Part shown: positions 7,980 through 14,857 of the stretch, in pieces
Layout: each line of letters begins with the position of its first letter
Position numbering within the stretch: the first letter of the stretch is position 1
Assembly: GCF_937877005.1 (NCBI RefSeq)
Contig: NZ_CALEFV010000087.1
Coordinates: 1 to 14,857 of the forward strand
Direction: 5' to 3'
Origin: an uncultured Fibrobacter sp.
Lineage (GTDB): Bacteria; Fibrobacterota; Fibrobacteria; Fibrobacterales; Fibrobacteraceae
DNA: 14,857 nt
Notes under the pieces: generated by a model
Databases searched by the model: none
Seen by the model: only the letters and a program-made list of their open reading frames with translations
Told to the model about the DNA's origin: nothing
Position numbers and translations under genes: made by a program

Positions 7980-10028
7980 ATGAGCGAAATCAAGACTATT
8001 GCTTTGCTCGGACAACCCAATTCCGGTAAATCGACGCTTTTTAACAACTTAACGGGGCTTCACCAGCGCGTGGGCAACTGGCCCGGTAAAACGGTGGAGC
8101 AGGCCGAAGGTGAATTTGTTTTTGATGGCACGACATATAAAGTAGTCGACCTTCCGGGGAGTTACGGGCTTTCGGCGAACTCCGAAGAAGAAGTCGTCAC
8201 GCGTGACTACATTCAGAGCGGCAAGGCGGACCTCGTGTGCATTCTGGTAGATGCGTCGCAGCTGGAACGCAGCCTTTATATGCTGGCGGATTTTGTGGGC
8301 ATTCGCATGCCCGTGATGCTGGTGCTCAACATGATGGATGTGGCCGAAGCGGCGGGCAAGAAGATTGACGTGACTGCGATTGAAAAGCGCCTCGGCGTTC
8401 CGGTGCTTGGCTTCAGTGCGGCCGAAACGGAACGTTATCCTGAATTTTTCAAGAAGATGGTTTCGGCTATCAAGACGCCTGTTTGCCTGGATAGCGGGAG
8501 CCTGCGCGAGGAACTCGTTAGCGGGGGAGAGCTTGGCGAAAAAACGGATGATATCATTAGCCGCATCGAAGCAGCCCTCGGTGATTTTGAATATGGCGTT
8601 TGCGAAAGAATCTGGATTGCAGAAAAGCTTCTCGAAAAAGACAAGCTCATTTGCTGTATCGTGAATGAATCGCTTCCGTTCGCGAGGAAGAATGCGATTG
8701 ACGCGATTCTCGATAGCGAAGAAGGGCGTGACGGCGGTATTCTCACCGGCGAGGCCAAGTATCGCTGGGTTTCAAAGATTGTGCGTGAATCGGCGACGCC
8801 CAAGTCCATCGAGAAGGTCTTTAGCAAGTGGGACCGCATCGCCACGCACCATATCAAGGGCAAGTTCTTTGCGTTCGGCATCATGGTTGTCTCGCTGATT
8901 GCGTGCATGATTCTCGCTTTCCCGGGCATGGGAATCGGTTTTGGAATGCAGCCTGTATTGCAGTCGCTCGTAGAACGTGTTGGCGGCGCACTTGGCGTTT
9001 GGCCTGTGGTGATTTCGTTCATCAATCTGGTGCTCGTCGGTGGAACTTGTATTACAATTTGTATGACAAGTTTCATTTTCTCCATCATTTTCGTATTTCG
9101 CATTCTCGAAGAAATCGGCTACATGGCGCGTTTCTCGTATGCGTTTGACAACTGGCTTTCGCGCCTGGGTTTGCAGGGCAAGGCGATTATGCCGCTTTTC
9201 TCTGGAATTGGCTGCACGGCGGGTGCGGTTTGCGGCACGCGCGTACTCGATACCCGCGGTCAGCGCCTGCTTGCGCTCGTTCTGTTGTGGGCGATTCCGT
9301 GCGGGAGCAAGGTGGCTGTGGTGCTGTTCCTGGCATCTACTTTCTTCGGGTCGGCGGCTCCGCTGTTCGGTATCGGCTACGTGGCGCTGATTTTTGCAAG
9401 CTTCTACCTGTCTTCGCGCCTGTTCGGCAAAAAGCTTGTCCCGCAGAATGAACGCGTGGGCATGATTATGGAACTCCCGCCGTATCACAAGCCGCATTGG
9501 AAGATGATTGCTGCGATGGTGGGGCGCAGCACCTGGGGCATTTTCAAGAAGGCCTTGAAGATGATCCTGATGGTGGCGGCCCTTTTCTGGGCGCTCTCTT
9601 ACGCAGGCGACGGGAATGTGGAAAATACACTCCTGTACAAAATTGGCAATGCGATTGAGCCCGTGACGATGTTCTTTGGCATGCGCTGGGAGCTGTTCGT
9701 CTCTTATCTGGGCGGTATGTTCAGTAAGGAAGCTTCGCTTGGCATCATGAGTACGCTCTTCAACCATACTGGCGAGGCGTTCTCTCTTGTGACCCGCGTG
9801 GCGGCAAGTGAAAACTTGGGCGAGGCCCTTGCAAGTACCATCAGCAAGCCCGAAGCGCTCGCATTCCTGTTTGCATCGATGTTCAACGTTCCCTGCGTGC
9901 TGGCGATGGGCACCACCTATCGCGAGGCAGGCTCGTTCAAGTGGCTAGCCACCATCATGGGTTACTACTTGGCGCTTTCTCTTGGACTCGCCTTTATCGG
10001 CTACCACATCGGATTGCTGATTTTCTAA
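7980..10028 (+). CDS. feoB: FeoB-family ferrous iron (or related metal) transporter
   Basis: A 682-residue inner-membrane protein that imports Fe2+ or possibly another divalent metal under control of its G domain. G motifs: GQPNSGKS (11-18), GNWPGKTVE (32-40, switch I Thr), DLPG (57-60), NMMD (117-120) and SAA (146-148). A helical GDI-like linker follows (about 175-270), then the membrane part (about 290-682) with EEIGYMARFSYAFD (377-390) and KEASLG (583-588). The two gate motifs are unusual: GCTAGA (411-416) replaces the common GCNVPA, and PCGSKVAV (440-447) replaces the common Cys-Ser/Gly-Ala-Arg-Leu-Pro-Val; the cysteines are kept. ATG 7980 is 2 bp after feoA, with AAGGTGG about 10 nt upstream; an upstream in-frame extension to 7782 would only overlap feoA. 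It is somewhat shorter than E. coli FeoB (773). Confidence 0.9.
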   Translation: MSEIKTIALLGQPNSGKSTLFNNLTGLHQRVGNWPGKTVEQAEGEFVFDGTTYKVVDLPGSYGLSANSEEEVVTRDYIQSGKADLVCILVDASQLERSLYMLADFVGIRMPVMLVLNMMDVAEAAGKKIDVTAIEKRLGVPVLGFSAAETERYPEFFKKMVSAIKTPVCLDSGSLREELVSGGELGEKTDDIISRIEAALGDFEYGVCERIWIAEKLLEKDKLICCIVNESLPFARKNAIDAILDSEEGRDGGILTGEAKYRWVSKIVRESATPKSIEKVFSKWDRIATHHIKGKFFAFGIMVVSLIACMILAFPGMGIGFGMQPVLQSLVERVGGALGVWPVVISFINLVLVGGTCITICMTSFIFSIIFVFRILEEIGYMARFSYAFDNWLSRLGLQGKAIMPLFSGIGCTAGAVCGTRVLDTRGQRLLALVLLWAIPCGSKVAVVLFLASTFFGSAAPLFGIGYVALIFASFYLSSRLFGKKLVPQNERVGMIMELPPYHKPHWKMIAAMVGRSTWGIFKKALKMILMVAALFWALSYAGDGNVENTLLYKIGNAIEPVTMFFGMRWELFVSYLGGMFSKEASLGIMSTLFNHTGEAFSLVTRVAASENLGEALASTISKPEALAFLFASMFNVPCVLAMGTTYREAGSFKWLATIMGYYLALSLGLAFIGYHIGLLIF

Positions 10029-10036
10029 GTGAAATT

Positions 10037-10825
10037 TTATAGCGCGCTGTCGAGCACCATCATGAGCGTGAAGCCCACGGCAAAAAGGATGGTGCCGGCA
10101 TCAAAATGCTCTCCCTCGCTGACTTCGGGGAGCATTTCTTCCACAACCACGTAAATCATGGCACCTGCCGCAAGCGAGAGCAGGTAAGGCATGAACGGTG
10201 AAAGTGCCTCAGCCGCAAGCAGCGTGATTAATGCGCCTACGGGTTCTACGGCTCCGGAGAGCGCTCCCAAGGCGAAAGCCTTTTTGCGGGAAGCTCCTTC
10301 GGCACGGAGCGGGAGCGAAACCACCGCCCCTTCGGGGAAATTCTGGATGGCGATGCCTATGGCAAGTGCAAACGCACCCGAAAGCGTGATGGCCACATTC
10401 CCCGAAAGCCAGCCCGCGAATACGATACCGACGGCCATTCCCTCGGGTAAGTTGTGCAAAGTCACCGCCAGCGTAAGCATGGTCGTGCGCTTGAGTTTTG
10501 CCTTGGGGCCTTCGGGCGTGGCGCTACCCAAATGCAAGTGTGGCGTTATTTTGTCTAAAATGTACAGGAACAGGATGCCCGCCCAGAATCCGACCGTCGC
10601 TGGGATGAAAGCCAGTTTGCCCATCGATTCGCTCGCGCTGATTGCCGGCAAAAGCAGGCTCCATACAGAAGCCGCCACCATGACGCCCGCCGCAAAAGAG
10701 AGAAGACCCCGCTTGAGATTTTGCCCCATCTGCTTCTTCATAAAGAACACGCATGCGGCCCCCAAGACGGTCCCTAAAAACGGAATGGCAAGACCTTGGG
10801 CAATTTGTAATATGGGTTCGTTCAT
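10037..10825 (-). CDS. ZIP-family divalent metal transporter (ZupT/GufA-like)
   Basis: A 262-residue inner-membrane protein with eight predicted helices. The metal-site motifs are HNLPEG (124-129, helix 4) and QNFPEG (161-166, helix 5), with SGAVEPVGA (190-198) in helix 6 and VVEEMLPE (227-234) in helix 7. The loop between helices 3 and 4 is short with PHLHLG (95-100), a small His-rich metal loop. These proteins take up Zn2+, Fe2+ or other divalent metals; specificity cannot be read from sequence. ATG 10825 is 15 bp after the stop of the second RND gene, so it is probably co-transcribed with it; no clear Shine-Dalgarno is seen. It converges on feoB with 8 bp between the stops and no obvious terminator hairpin. 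Confidence 0.88.
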   Translation of the reverse strand: MNEPILQIAQGLAIPFLGTVLGAACVFFMKKQMGQNLKRGLLSFAAGVMVAASVWSLLLPAISASESMGKLAFIPATVGFWAGILFLYILDKITPHLHLGSATPEGPKAKLKRTTMLTLAVTLHNLPEGMAVGIVFAGWLSGNVAITLSGAFALAIGIAIQNFPEGAVVSLPLRAEGASRKKAFALGALSGAVEPVGALITLLAAEALSPFMPYLLSLAAGAMIYVVVEEMLPEVSEGEHFDAGTILFAVGFTLMMVLDSAL

Positions 10826-10840
10826 GCCATAAAGATAGTA

Positions 10841-13189
10841 TTAACCTTTCCCGTACGGCTTGCTCAGGTAAACAAGTGCGGTGGTGAGCGTGTAGTCGGC
10901 AAGGAGTGCGGCGCCTAGGCCCACGATGGAGAGCAGGCCCACGTTGTGGAGCGCGCCCATGGGGCTGAAGATGAACACGAAGAACATCGCGCAAAGGATG
11001 AAGGTGGTCATGCCCATGGTCTTTCCGATTTCGCGGTAAGAGAGCAGTAGCGCGTGCCTATAGCTGCCCGTGCGCTCGTACCCGTATTTGATGTGGTTGT
11101 TCATGTGGATGGTGTCGTCGACGGCGATGCCCAAAATCATAGGCATCACGATCATCGTGATCATGTCGAGCGGCATGCCCGAATAGCCCATGACGCCGCC
11201 AATCAGGAGGACGGGCGCAACGTTTGGAATCATCCCGATAAGGCCCGCCTTGATGCTCCCGAATGCGAGAATCATCATGATGGCGATAATCACGAACGAT
11301 CCGCCGAACGAACGCAATAGCCCGCCGACCAGTTTGCCGTTCATTTCGGCGTAGTTCACGACTTCGCCCACGACAGAAACTTTTGCGTCGGGGAAAATCT
11401 GTGCGCCGTAGCTTTTGGCCGAATCCAAGTCCTCGACGATTTTGTTGGCGTCGTAGCCCGAAAGTTCTATATGGATGAACGAGGTCTTGTAATCTTCGTC
11501 CATATATTCGAAAAGCGCTTCCGGGTCCGAAATCTCGTACAGGAAAAGCAATTGTGTGAGCATGTCCTGTGCGTCGGGAATCTTGTAATACTCGATACTG
11601 TCGGCGTTCAGCGTGCGGTTCATCTCTTTCACGAGACGCGTCACCGATTGTACGCGCGGCTTGTCGCCCGAAATTTTCGTGAGCTGGAGCGTTCCGAGTT
11701 TCTGTTCAAGTTGCTCGATGCGCTTCATATTGGCGGGATCCTTGAGCGCGTCCGCGTCATCGAATTCCACCATCACGTTAAAGTCGTAAAGGCTTCCGAG
11801 CTTTCCGCTGAGCATGTCCTTGAGCCGCACCACGAAGGGAATCTTTTCACCCATGGTTTCGGTGTAGTCCATGTTCACGTCGATGCGCATCATTCCCGGA
11901 ATCTGCAGCAACATTACCGCCGCCGAAATCACCGCGATAACAATGCTGTGCCTGCACACTTTGCGCCCGAAAAATTCAAAGAGGATGTCCGCCTTGGTGG
12001 CCCCCGCGCTCTTGACCATCTCGGGTTCCGGCTTCGCATTTTTCCCGAAACTCATGAGAACCGGAATCAGGATGATGACGTACAGATAAACCATCGTGAC
12101 GATGCCTGCCGAAATGCCGCCGATCCAGCGGATGGGGCGGATTCCCGCGAACAGGAACGAAATCAACGATGCGACCGTAGTAATGACGGTAAAGAGAATG
12201 GGCCAGCCCGTTTCCTCGACGGCGCAAATCACGGATTCGCGGCGGTTGCCCGTGCGCCTAAAGTGCATGCGAAACGAATTGATGTAGTGGATGGAATAGC
12301 CCACCGAAAGAGCCATTCCCAGAAGCACCGGGAGAGCCACCATGGTCTTGTCGCCGACAAAGCCCAGCCAACCGTTAATTCCGAGCACCGAGGCGATGCC
12401 CCCGGCGGTAGCGATTGCGGGCACCACCACGCCGCGCAGCGAACGCACGAACAGGATAAGGCACAAAAGCATTACGGCAAAACCGATTCCAATGCGCATT
12501 GCGCACTCTCTCGAAACCACCTCGTCTTCTTCCATTTCGGTGTAGCTCATGCCCGTGGGCATCAAGGTGTATCTGTCACTCTTGAATTCGTCGGAATAGA
12601 TGACTTCGCGGGCAAATGGCGCAATGCTGTCCTTGCCGAATTCGATGCCGCCCTCGTAAGTCTTGAGCGAAAGAATCACCCAGGTCTCCTTCGCGTCATC
12701 GGAGACGATGTTGTTCACCAGCGATTCGCGGGTCATAATCAGTTTGCGTTTTTCGGCCAGCTCCTGCGGGTTATCGGGAATGCCGCCCTCGAACGGGTCT
12801 ATGACTTCGAACCCCTCGTCATTTGCGACCGGAATCGACAAATTGCGTGTCAGCGAAACCACGCGGTCGGCGTAGGGCACCTCGCTTTCGAGCCTGCGCG
12901 AAAGCCGGTCGATTGCCTGCAACACCTCCGGCGCAAAAACGTCGTCGGCGCGCACCATCACCATGTAGGTGTCCTCGCTCCCGAAAATGTCGTTGTAATG
13001 CGCCTGGTCGATTTTTACCTGGTCCCAGTCATCGAACCATTCTTCTTCGCTGCTGCTCATCTGCAGATGCGAAAGCCCTAGACATGCCAAAACTGTCACG
13101 ACCAGCGTTATTAGCAGAATTAACCAGCGAAACTTGACCTGAAAACACCCCAATCGGGCAAAAACCTTGTTGACACGAGAAACTTGCAT
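10841..13189 (-). CDS. RND superfamily transporter, MMPL/COG1033 type (copy 2)
   Basis: A 782-residue paralogue of the RND protein at 5192-7567, with the same two-half, 12-helix layout. First helices are at about 20-40 and 413-431, periplasmic domains at about 41-228 and 432-625, helix clusters at about 230-382 and 630-775. Shared stretches include NRTLN (524-528), FPDAKV (599-604) and GLIGMIPN (649-656). The Asp pair is in GIAVDDTIHM (687-696); the N-terminal counterpart SVGYSIH (295-301) lacks Asp. I chose ATG 13189, with GAGGG 5 nt upstream. An ATG at 13225 has no ribosome binding site, and a still longer reading would overlap the TtcA-like gene. Unlike copy 1 it has no LolA-like or barrel gene beside it; a ZIP transporter follows. 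Confidence 0.87.
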   Translation of the reverse strand: MQVSRVNKVFARLGCFQVKFRWLILLITLVVTVLACLGLSHLQMSSSEEEWFDDWDQVKIDQAHYNDIFGSEDTYMVMVRADDVFAPEVLQAIDRLSRRLESEVPYADRVVSLTRNLSIPVANDEGFEVIDPFEGGIPDNPQELAEKRKLIMTRESLVNNIVSDDAKETWVILSLKTYEGGIEFGKDSIAPFAREVIYSDEFKSDRYTLMPTGMSYTEMEEDEVVSRECAMRIGIGFAVMLLCLILFVRSLRGVVVPAIATAGGIASVLGINGWLGFVGDKTMVALPVLLGMALSVGYSIHYINSFRMHFRRTGNRRESVICAVEETGWPILFTVITTVASLISFLFAGIRPIRWIGGISAGIVTMVYLYVIILIPVLMSFGKNAKPEPEMVKSAGATKADILFEFFGRKVCRHSIVIAVISAAVMLLQIPGMMRIDVNMDYTETMGEKIPFVVRLKDMLSGKLGSLYDFNVMVEFDDADALKDPANMKRIEQLEQKLGTLQLTKISGDKPRVQSVTRLVKEMNRTLNADSIEYYKIPDAQDMLTQLLFLYEISDPEALFEYMDEDYKTSFIHIELSGYDANKIVEDLDSAKSYGAQIFPDAKVSVVGEVVNYAEMNGKLVGGLLRSFGGSFVIIAIMMILAFGSIKAGLIGMIPNVAPVLLIGGVMGYSGMPLDMITMIVMPMILGIAVDDTIHMNNHIKYGYERTGSYRHALLLSYREIGKTMGMTTFILCAMFFVFIFSPMGALHNVGLLSIVGLGAALLADYTLTTALVYLSKPYGKG

Positions 13190-13193
13190 AAAA

Positions 13194-13211
13194 CCCTCAA
13201 TTTTTTGAGGG
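13194..13211 (-). promoter_or_regulatory. Leader hairpin covering the RND copy 2 ribosome binding site
   Basis: A 7-bp perfect stem (CCCTCAA/TTGAGGG, 4-nt loop) includes the GAGGG Shine-Dalgarno of the gene starting at 13189 and is followed by TTTT and the ATG. It could limit translation by hiding the site, or serve as a weak terminator for the TtcA operon upstream; the short T-run makes the second less likely. Confidence 0.4.
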
Positions 13212-13235
13212 AAAAATAGAGCCATAGCGCCGTTT

Positions 13236-13263
13236 TTTCTACTCCAAACGGACGGGTTCAAAA
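13236..13263 (-). promoter_or_regulatory. Promoter-like block of the RND copy 2 - ZIP operon
   Basis: On the minus strand it reads TTTTGAAC, 4 nt, CCGTTTGGAGTAGAA, then A. It matches the block before the first RND operon (7616-7643) at 21 of 23 fixed positions with identical spacing. TAGAAA (13241-13236) is the likely -10, about 47-52 nt before ATG 13189. It lies in the short gap after the TtcA-like stop (13275), so this operon has its own promoter. Confidence 0.55.
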
Positions 13264-13274
13264 ATACGACTCGT

Positions 13275-14135
13275 TTACCCTTTCTGCGGTAGGCGTTCTT
13301 CGTAATCTTCCAGGAATGAATGCGGTTCGCCGCCGGCCTTGTAGCCGGGGAACGTCTCGATGCAGACGGAGTGCAGGCTGTTGAATATGCTTTTTTCGAT
13401 GTCCGGGTTTTCGCTCTTGAGGCGCTTGATGAGCGCCTTGATTTCTTGGCGTTTGCTGCCGCCACCGCCGTTGTCACAGACGGTGCAACTTTCGGTAAAG
13501 CGGCAGGCGCACTGGATAAACTGCAGCCCGTTGTAATTTTTCCAGTTGATAATGTCTTGCTCGTTGATGCAATACATGGGGCGGATGAGTTCCATGCCGC
13601 CGAAATTCAGGCTGTGGAGTTTGGGCATCATGCCCTGCAGTTGCGAACCGTAGAACATCGCCATGACGGTGGTCTCGATGACGTCGGAAAGGTGGTGGCC
13701 CAGCGCAATCTTGTTGCAGCCCAGGTCTTTTGCCTTGTGGTAGAGGTGCCCGCGGCGCATCTTGGCGCAAACGTAGCAGGGGGAACGTTCGGTGTTGTTT
13801 GCCACGTCGAAAATGTTCGTCTCGAAAACGGTGATGGGAATTTCCAGGAGCTTCGCGTTGCTTTCGATTTTCTGGCGGTTGATTTCGTTGTAACCGGGGT
13901 CCATCACCAGGTATTCCACGTCGAATTTCACGTCGCTGTGGCGGTGAAGCATCTGGATGAGCTTCGCCATGAGCATGGAATCCTTGCCGCCAGAGATGCA
14001 GACGGCGATTTTGTCGCCTTCTTCGATGAGCTTGTAGTTCTTGATGGCAGTAATGAATGGCGTCCAGAGCCTTTCGCGGTAAGTTTTCGAAATGCTCCGT
14101 TCTACGCTTTGGACAAATGAAAGTTCTCTTGCCAT
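13275..14135 (-). CDS. TtcA-like PP-loop ATPase, probable tRNA thiolation enzyme
   Basis: A 286-residue cytoplasmic ATPase of the N-type PP-loop superfamily, closest in pattern to TtcA (2-thiocytidine in tRNA) and TtuA. The PP-loop is SGGKDS (48-53). Cysteines CYVC (120-123) with a later Cys in CACRF (209-213) fit the three ligands of a [4Fe-4S] cluster, and a further CTVC (217-220) follows. GHHLSDVIETTVMAM (146-160) is the conserved helix after the second ATP-binding strand. I chose ATG 14135, with AAGG 8 nt upstream; ATG 14141 is also possible, and a TTG at 14165 would overlap the preceding gene. It follows a cysteine desulfurase by about 20 bp, a natural sulfur donor. The exact tRNA position modified is not known. 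Confidence 0.8.
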   Translation of the reverse strand: MARELSFVQSVERSISKTYRERLWTPFITAIKNYKLIEEGDKIAVCISGGKDSMLMAKLIQMLHRHSDVKFDVEYLVMDPGYNEINRQKIESNAKLLEIPITVFETNIFDVANNTERSPCYVCAKMRRGHLYHKAKDLGCNKIALGHHLSDVIETTVMAMFYGSQLQGMMPKLHSLNFGGMELIRPMYCINEQDIINWKNYNGLQFIQCACRFTESCTVCDNGGGGSKRQEIKALIKRLKSENPDIEKSIFNSLHSVCIETFPGYKAGGEPHSFLEDYEERLPQKG

Positions 14136-14155
14136 TTTCATTACCTTTTTTGCGT

Positions 14156-14857
14156 TTACTTGCAAAGTTCCTTGTAGCAGCTGTCGAATGCGGCCATGAA
14201 TTCGTCGATTTCTTTTTCGGTGGTGAGGTGCGAAAGGCTTATGCGCCAGGAGTTCAAAGCATTTTTGCGGTCGCGGCAGACGGCAAAAACGGCGCGGGAG
14301 GGGAGCGCATCTACGCTGCAGGCGGACTTAACCGACACGTAAATTCCTTTGTCCGAAAGAGCTTTCTGGAAAATGTTTCCGCGGACTCCCGCGACACTCA
14401 GGTTCAAAATGTGCGGAACAGCGTCTGCGGGCGAATTGATGCGGACTTTCGGATAGCCGCAGAGTTTTTCTTGCAAAATCTTTCGCAGCTCCTTGACGCG
14501 GGCAAATCGTTCTTCGAAATGCTCCACGGCAAGCGACAGTGCCGTTTCGAGGGATGCGTCCAACGCGAGTGTCGGGGTGCCGCTGCGGTAAATGGTGGTG
14601 CTTGCTCCGCCGTAAATGAGCGGTTCCATGGCGATTCCGCTTTTCTTGTACAAAAGTCCGCTGCCCGAAAGCCCGTAGAACTTGTGCGCGCCGATGCTTG
14701 CCGTGTCTGCCAAATTCAGGTTTATAGGCGTTTTGCCGATGGCCTGCGTTGCATCCACGTGAAGGCTGCAGCTCGGGAACTCGCGGACAATTTTGCTGAT
14801 GGATTCCAGCGGTTGTACCGTCCCGAGTTCGCTATCGACCGCGTTCACCGTCACGAG
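14156..14857 (-). CDS. Cysteine desulfurase, NifS/IscS family (N-terminus outside window)
   Basis: The C-terminal 233 residues of a PLP-dependent cysteine desulfurase, which removes sulfur from cysteine as an enzyme-bound persulfide; the rest lies beyond the right edge. Visible landmarks, in fragment numbering: ELGTVQP (10-16), HVDATQA (33-39), the PLP lysine in GAHKFYG (K59 of 57-62), RSGTP (91-95), the catalytic cysteine in SACS (C180) and the closing RISLSHLTTEKEID (205-218). The family is usually about 380-400 residues, so roughly 150 residues are missing. It lies upstream of the TtcA-like gene in the same direction, which suggests a sulfur-transfer pair for tRNA thiolation. Whether it also serves Fe-S assembly cannot be told here. 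Confidence 0.9.
   Translation of the reverse strand, partial: LVTVNAVDSELGTVQPLESISKIVREFPSCSLHVDATQAIGKTPINLNLADTASIGAHKFYGLSGSGLLYKKSGIAMEPLIYGGASTTIYRSGTPTLALDASLETALSLAVEHFEERFARVKELRKILQEKLCGYPKVRINSPADAVPHILNLSVAGVRGNIFQKALSDKGIYVSVKSACSVDALPSRAVFAVCRDRKNALNSWRISLSHLTTEKEIDEFMAAFDSCYKELCK

Overview
The window looks like a chromosomal segment from a diderm (Gram-negative) bacterium of middling GC content. It encodes TonB/ExbB/ExbD, an outer-membrane barrel and periplasmic proteins with signal peptides. Gene style and repeats suggest a Fibrobacter-like organism, but that is an impression I could not test by searching. There are twelve coding regions, densely packed, one of them cut by the right edge. 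I see no rRNA, tRNA, CRISPR array, transposase or phage gene.

Layout. Positions 1-332 have no convincing gene; they hold a strong hairpin and, near the end, a promoter-like site with a perfect inverted repeat. A NicO/RcnA-type nickel/cobalt transporter (333-1385, +) follows. From 7567 down to 1397 on the minus strand lies a tight six-gene operon: RND/MMPL transporter, LolA-like periplasmic protein, outer-membrane barrel, TonB, ExbB, ExbD. A 71-bp cloverleaf-shaped palindromic repeat separates tonB from exbB. Divergent from this operon are feoA and feoB (7726-10028, +), for ferrous iron or a related metal. Converging on feoB is a second minus-strand operon, a paralogous RND transporter (13189-10841) followed by a ZIP-family metal transporter (10825-10037). 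At the right end a cysteine desulfurase (partial) and a TtcA-like PP-loop ATPase form a minus-strand pair likely to act in tRNA thiolation.

How the genes fit together. The six-gene operon contains parts for every layer of the envelope: an inner-membrane RND pump, a periplasmic lipoprotein/lipid-binding fold, an outer-membrane barrel, and a dedicated proton-driven TonB-ExbB-ExbD motor. Its substrate is unknown; a hydrophobic or lipid cargo is the best inference from the families. The two RND genes share a nearly identical 27-bp promoter-like block at almost the same distance from their start codons, so they are probably co-regulated. The remaining transporters are all metal-related (Ni/Co, Fe, Zn/Fe). 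The most noteworthy items are the six-gene operon, the shared promoter block, the cloverleaf repeat, a 7-bp tandem repeat containing the start codon of the barrel gene, and a FeoB with substituted gate motifs.
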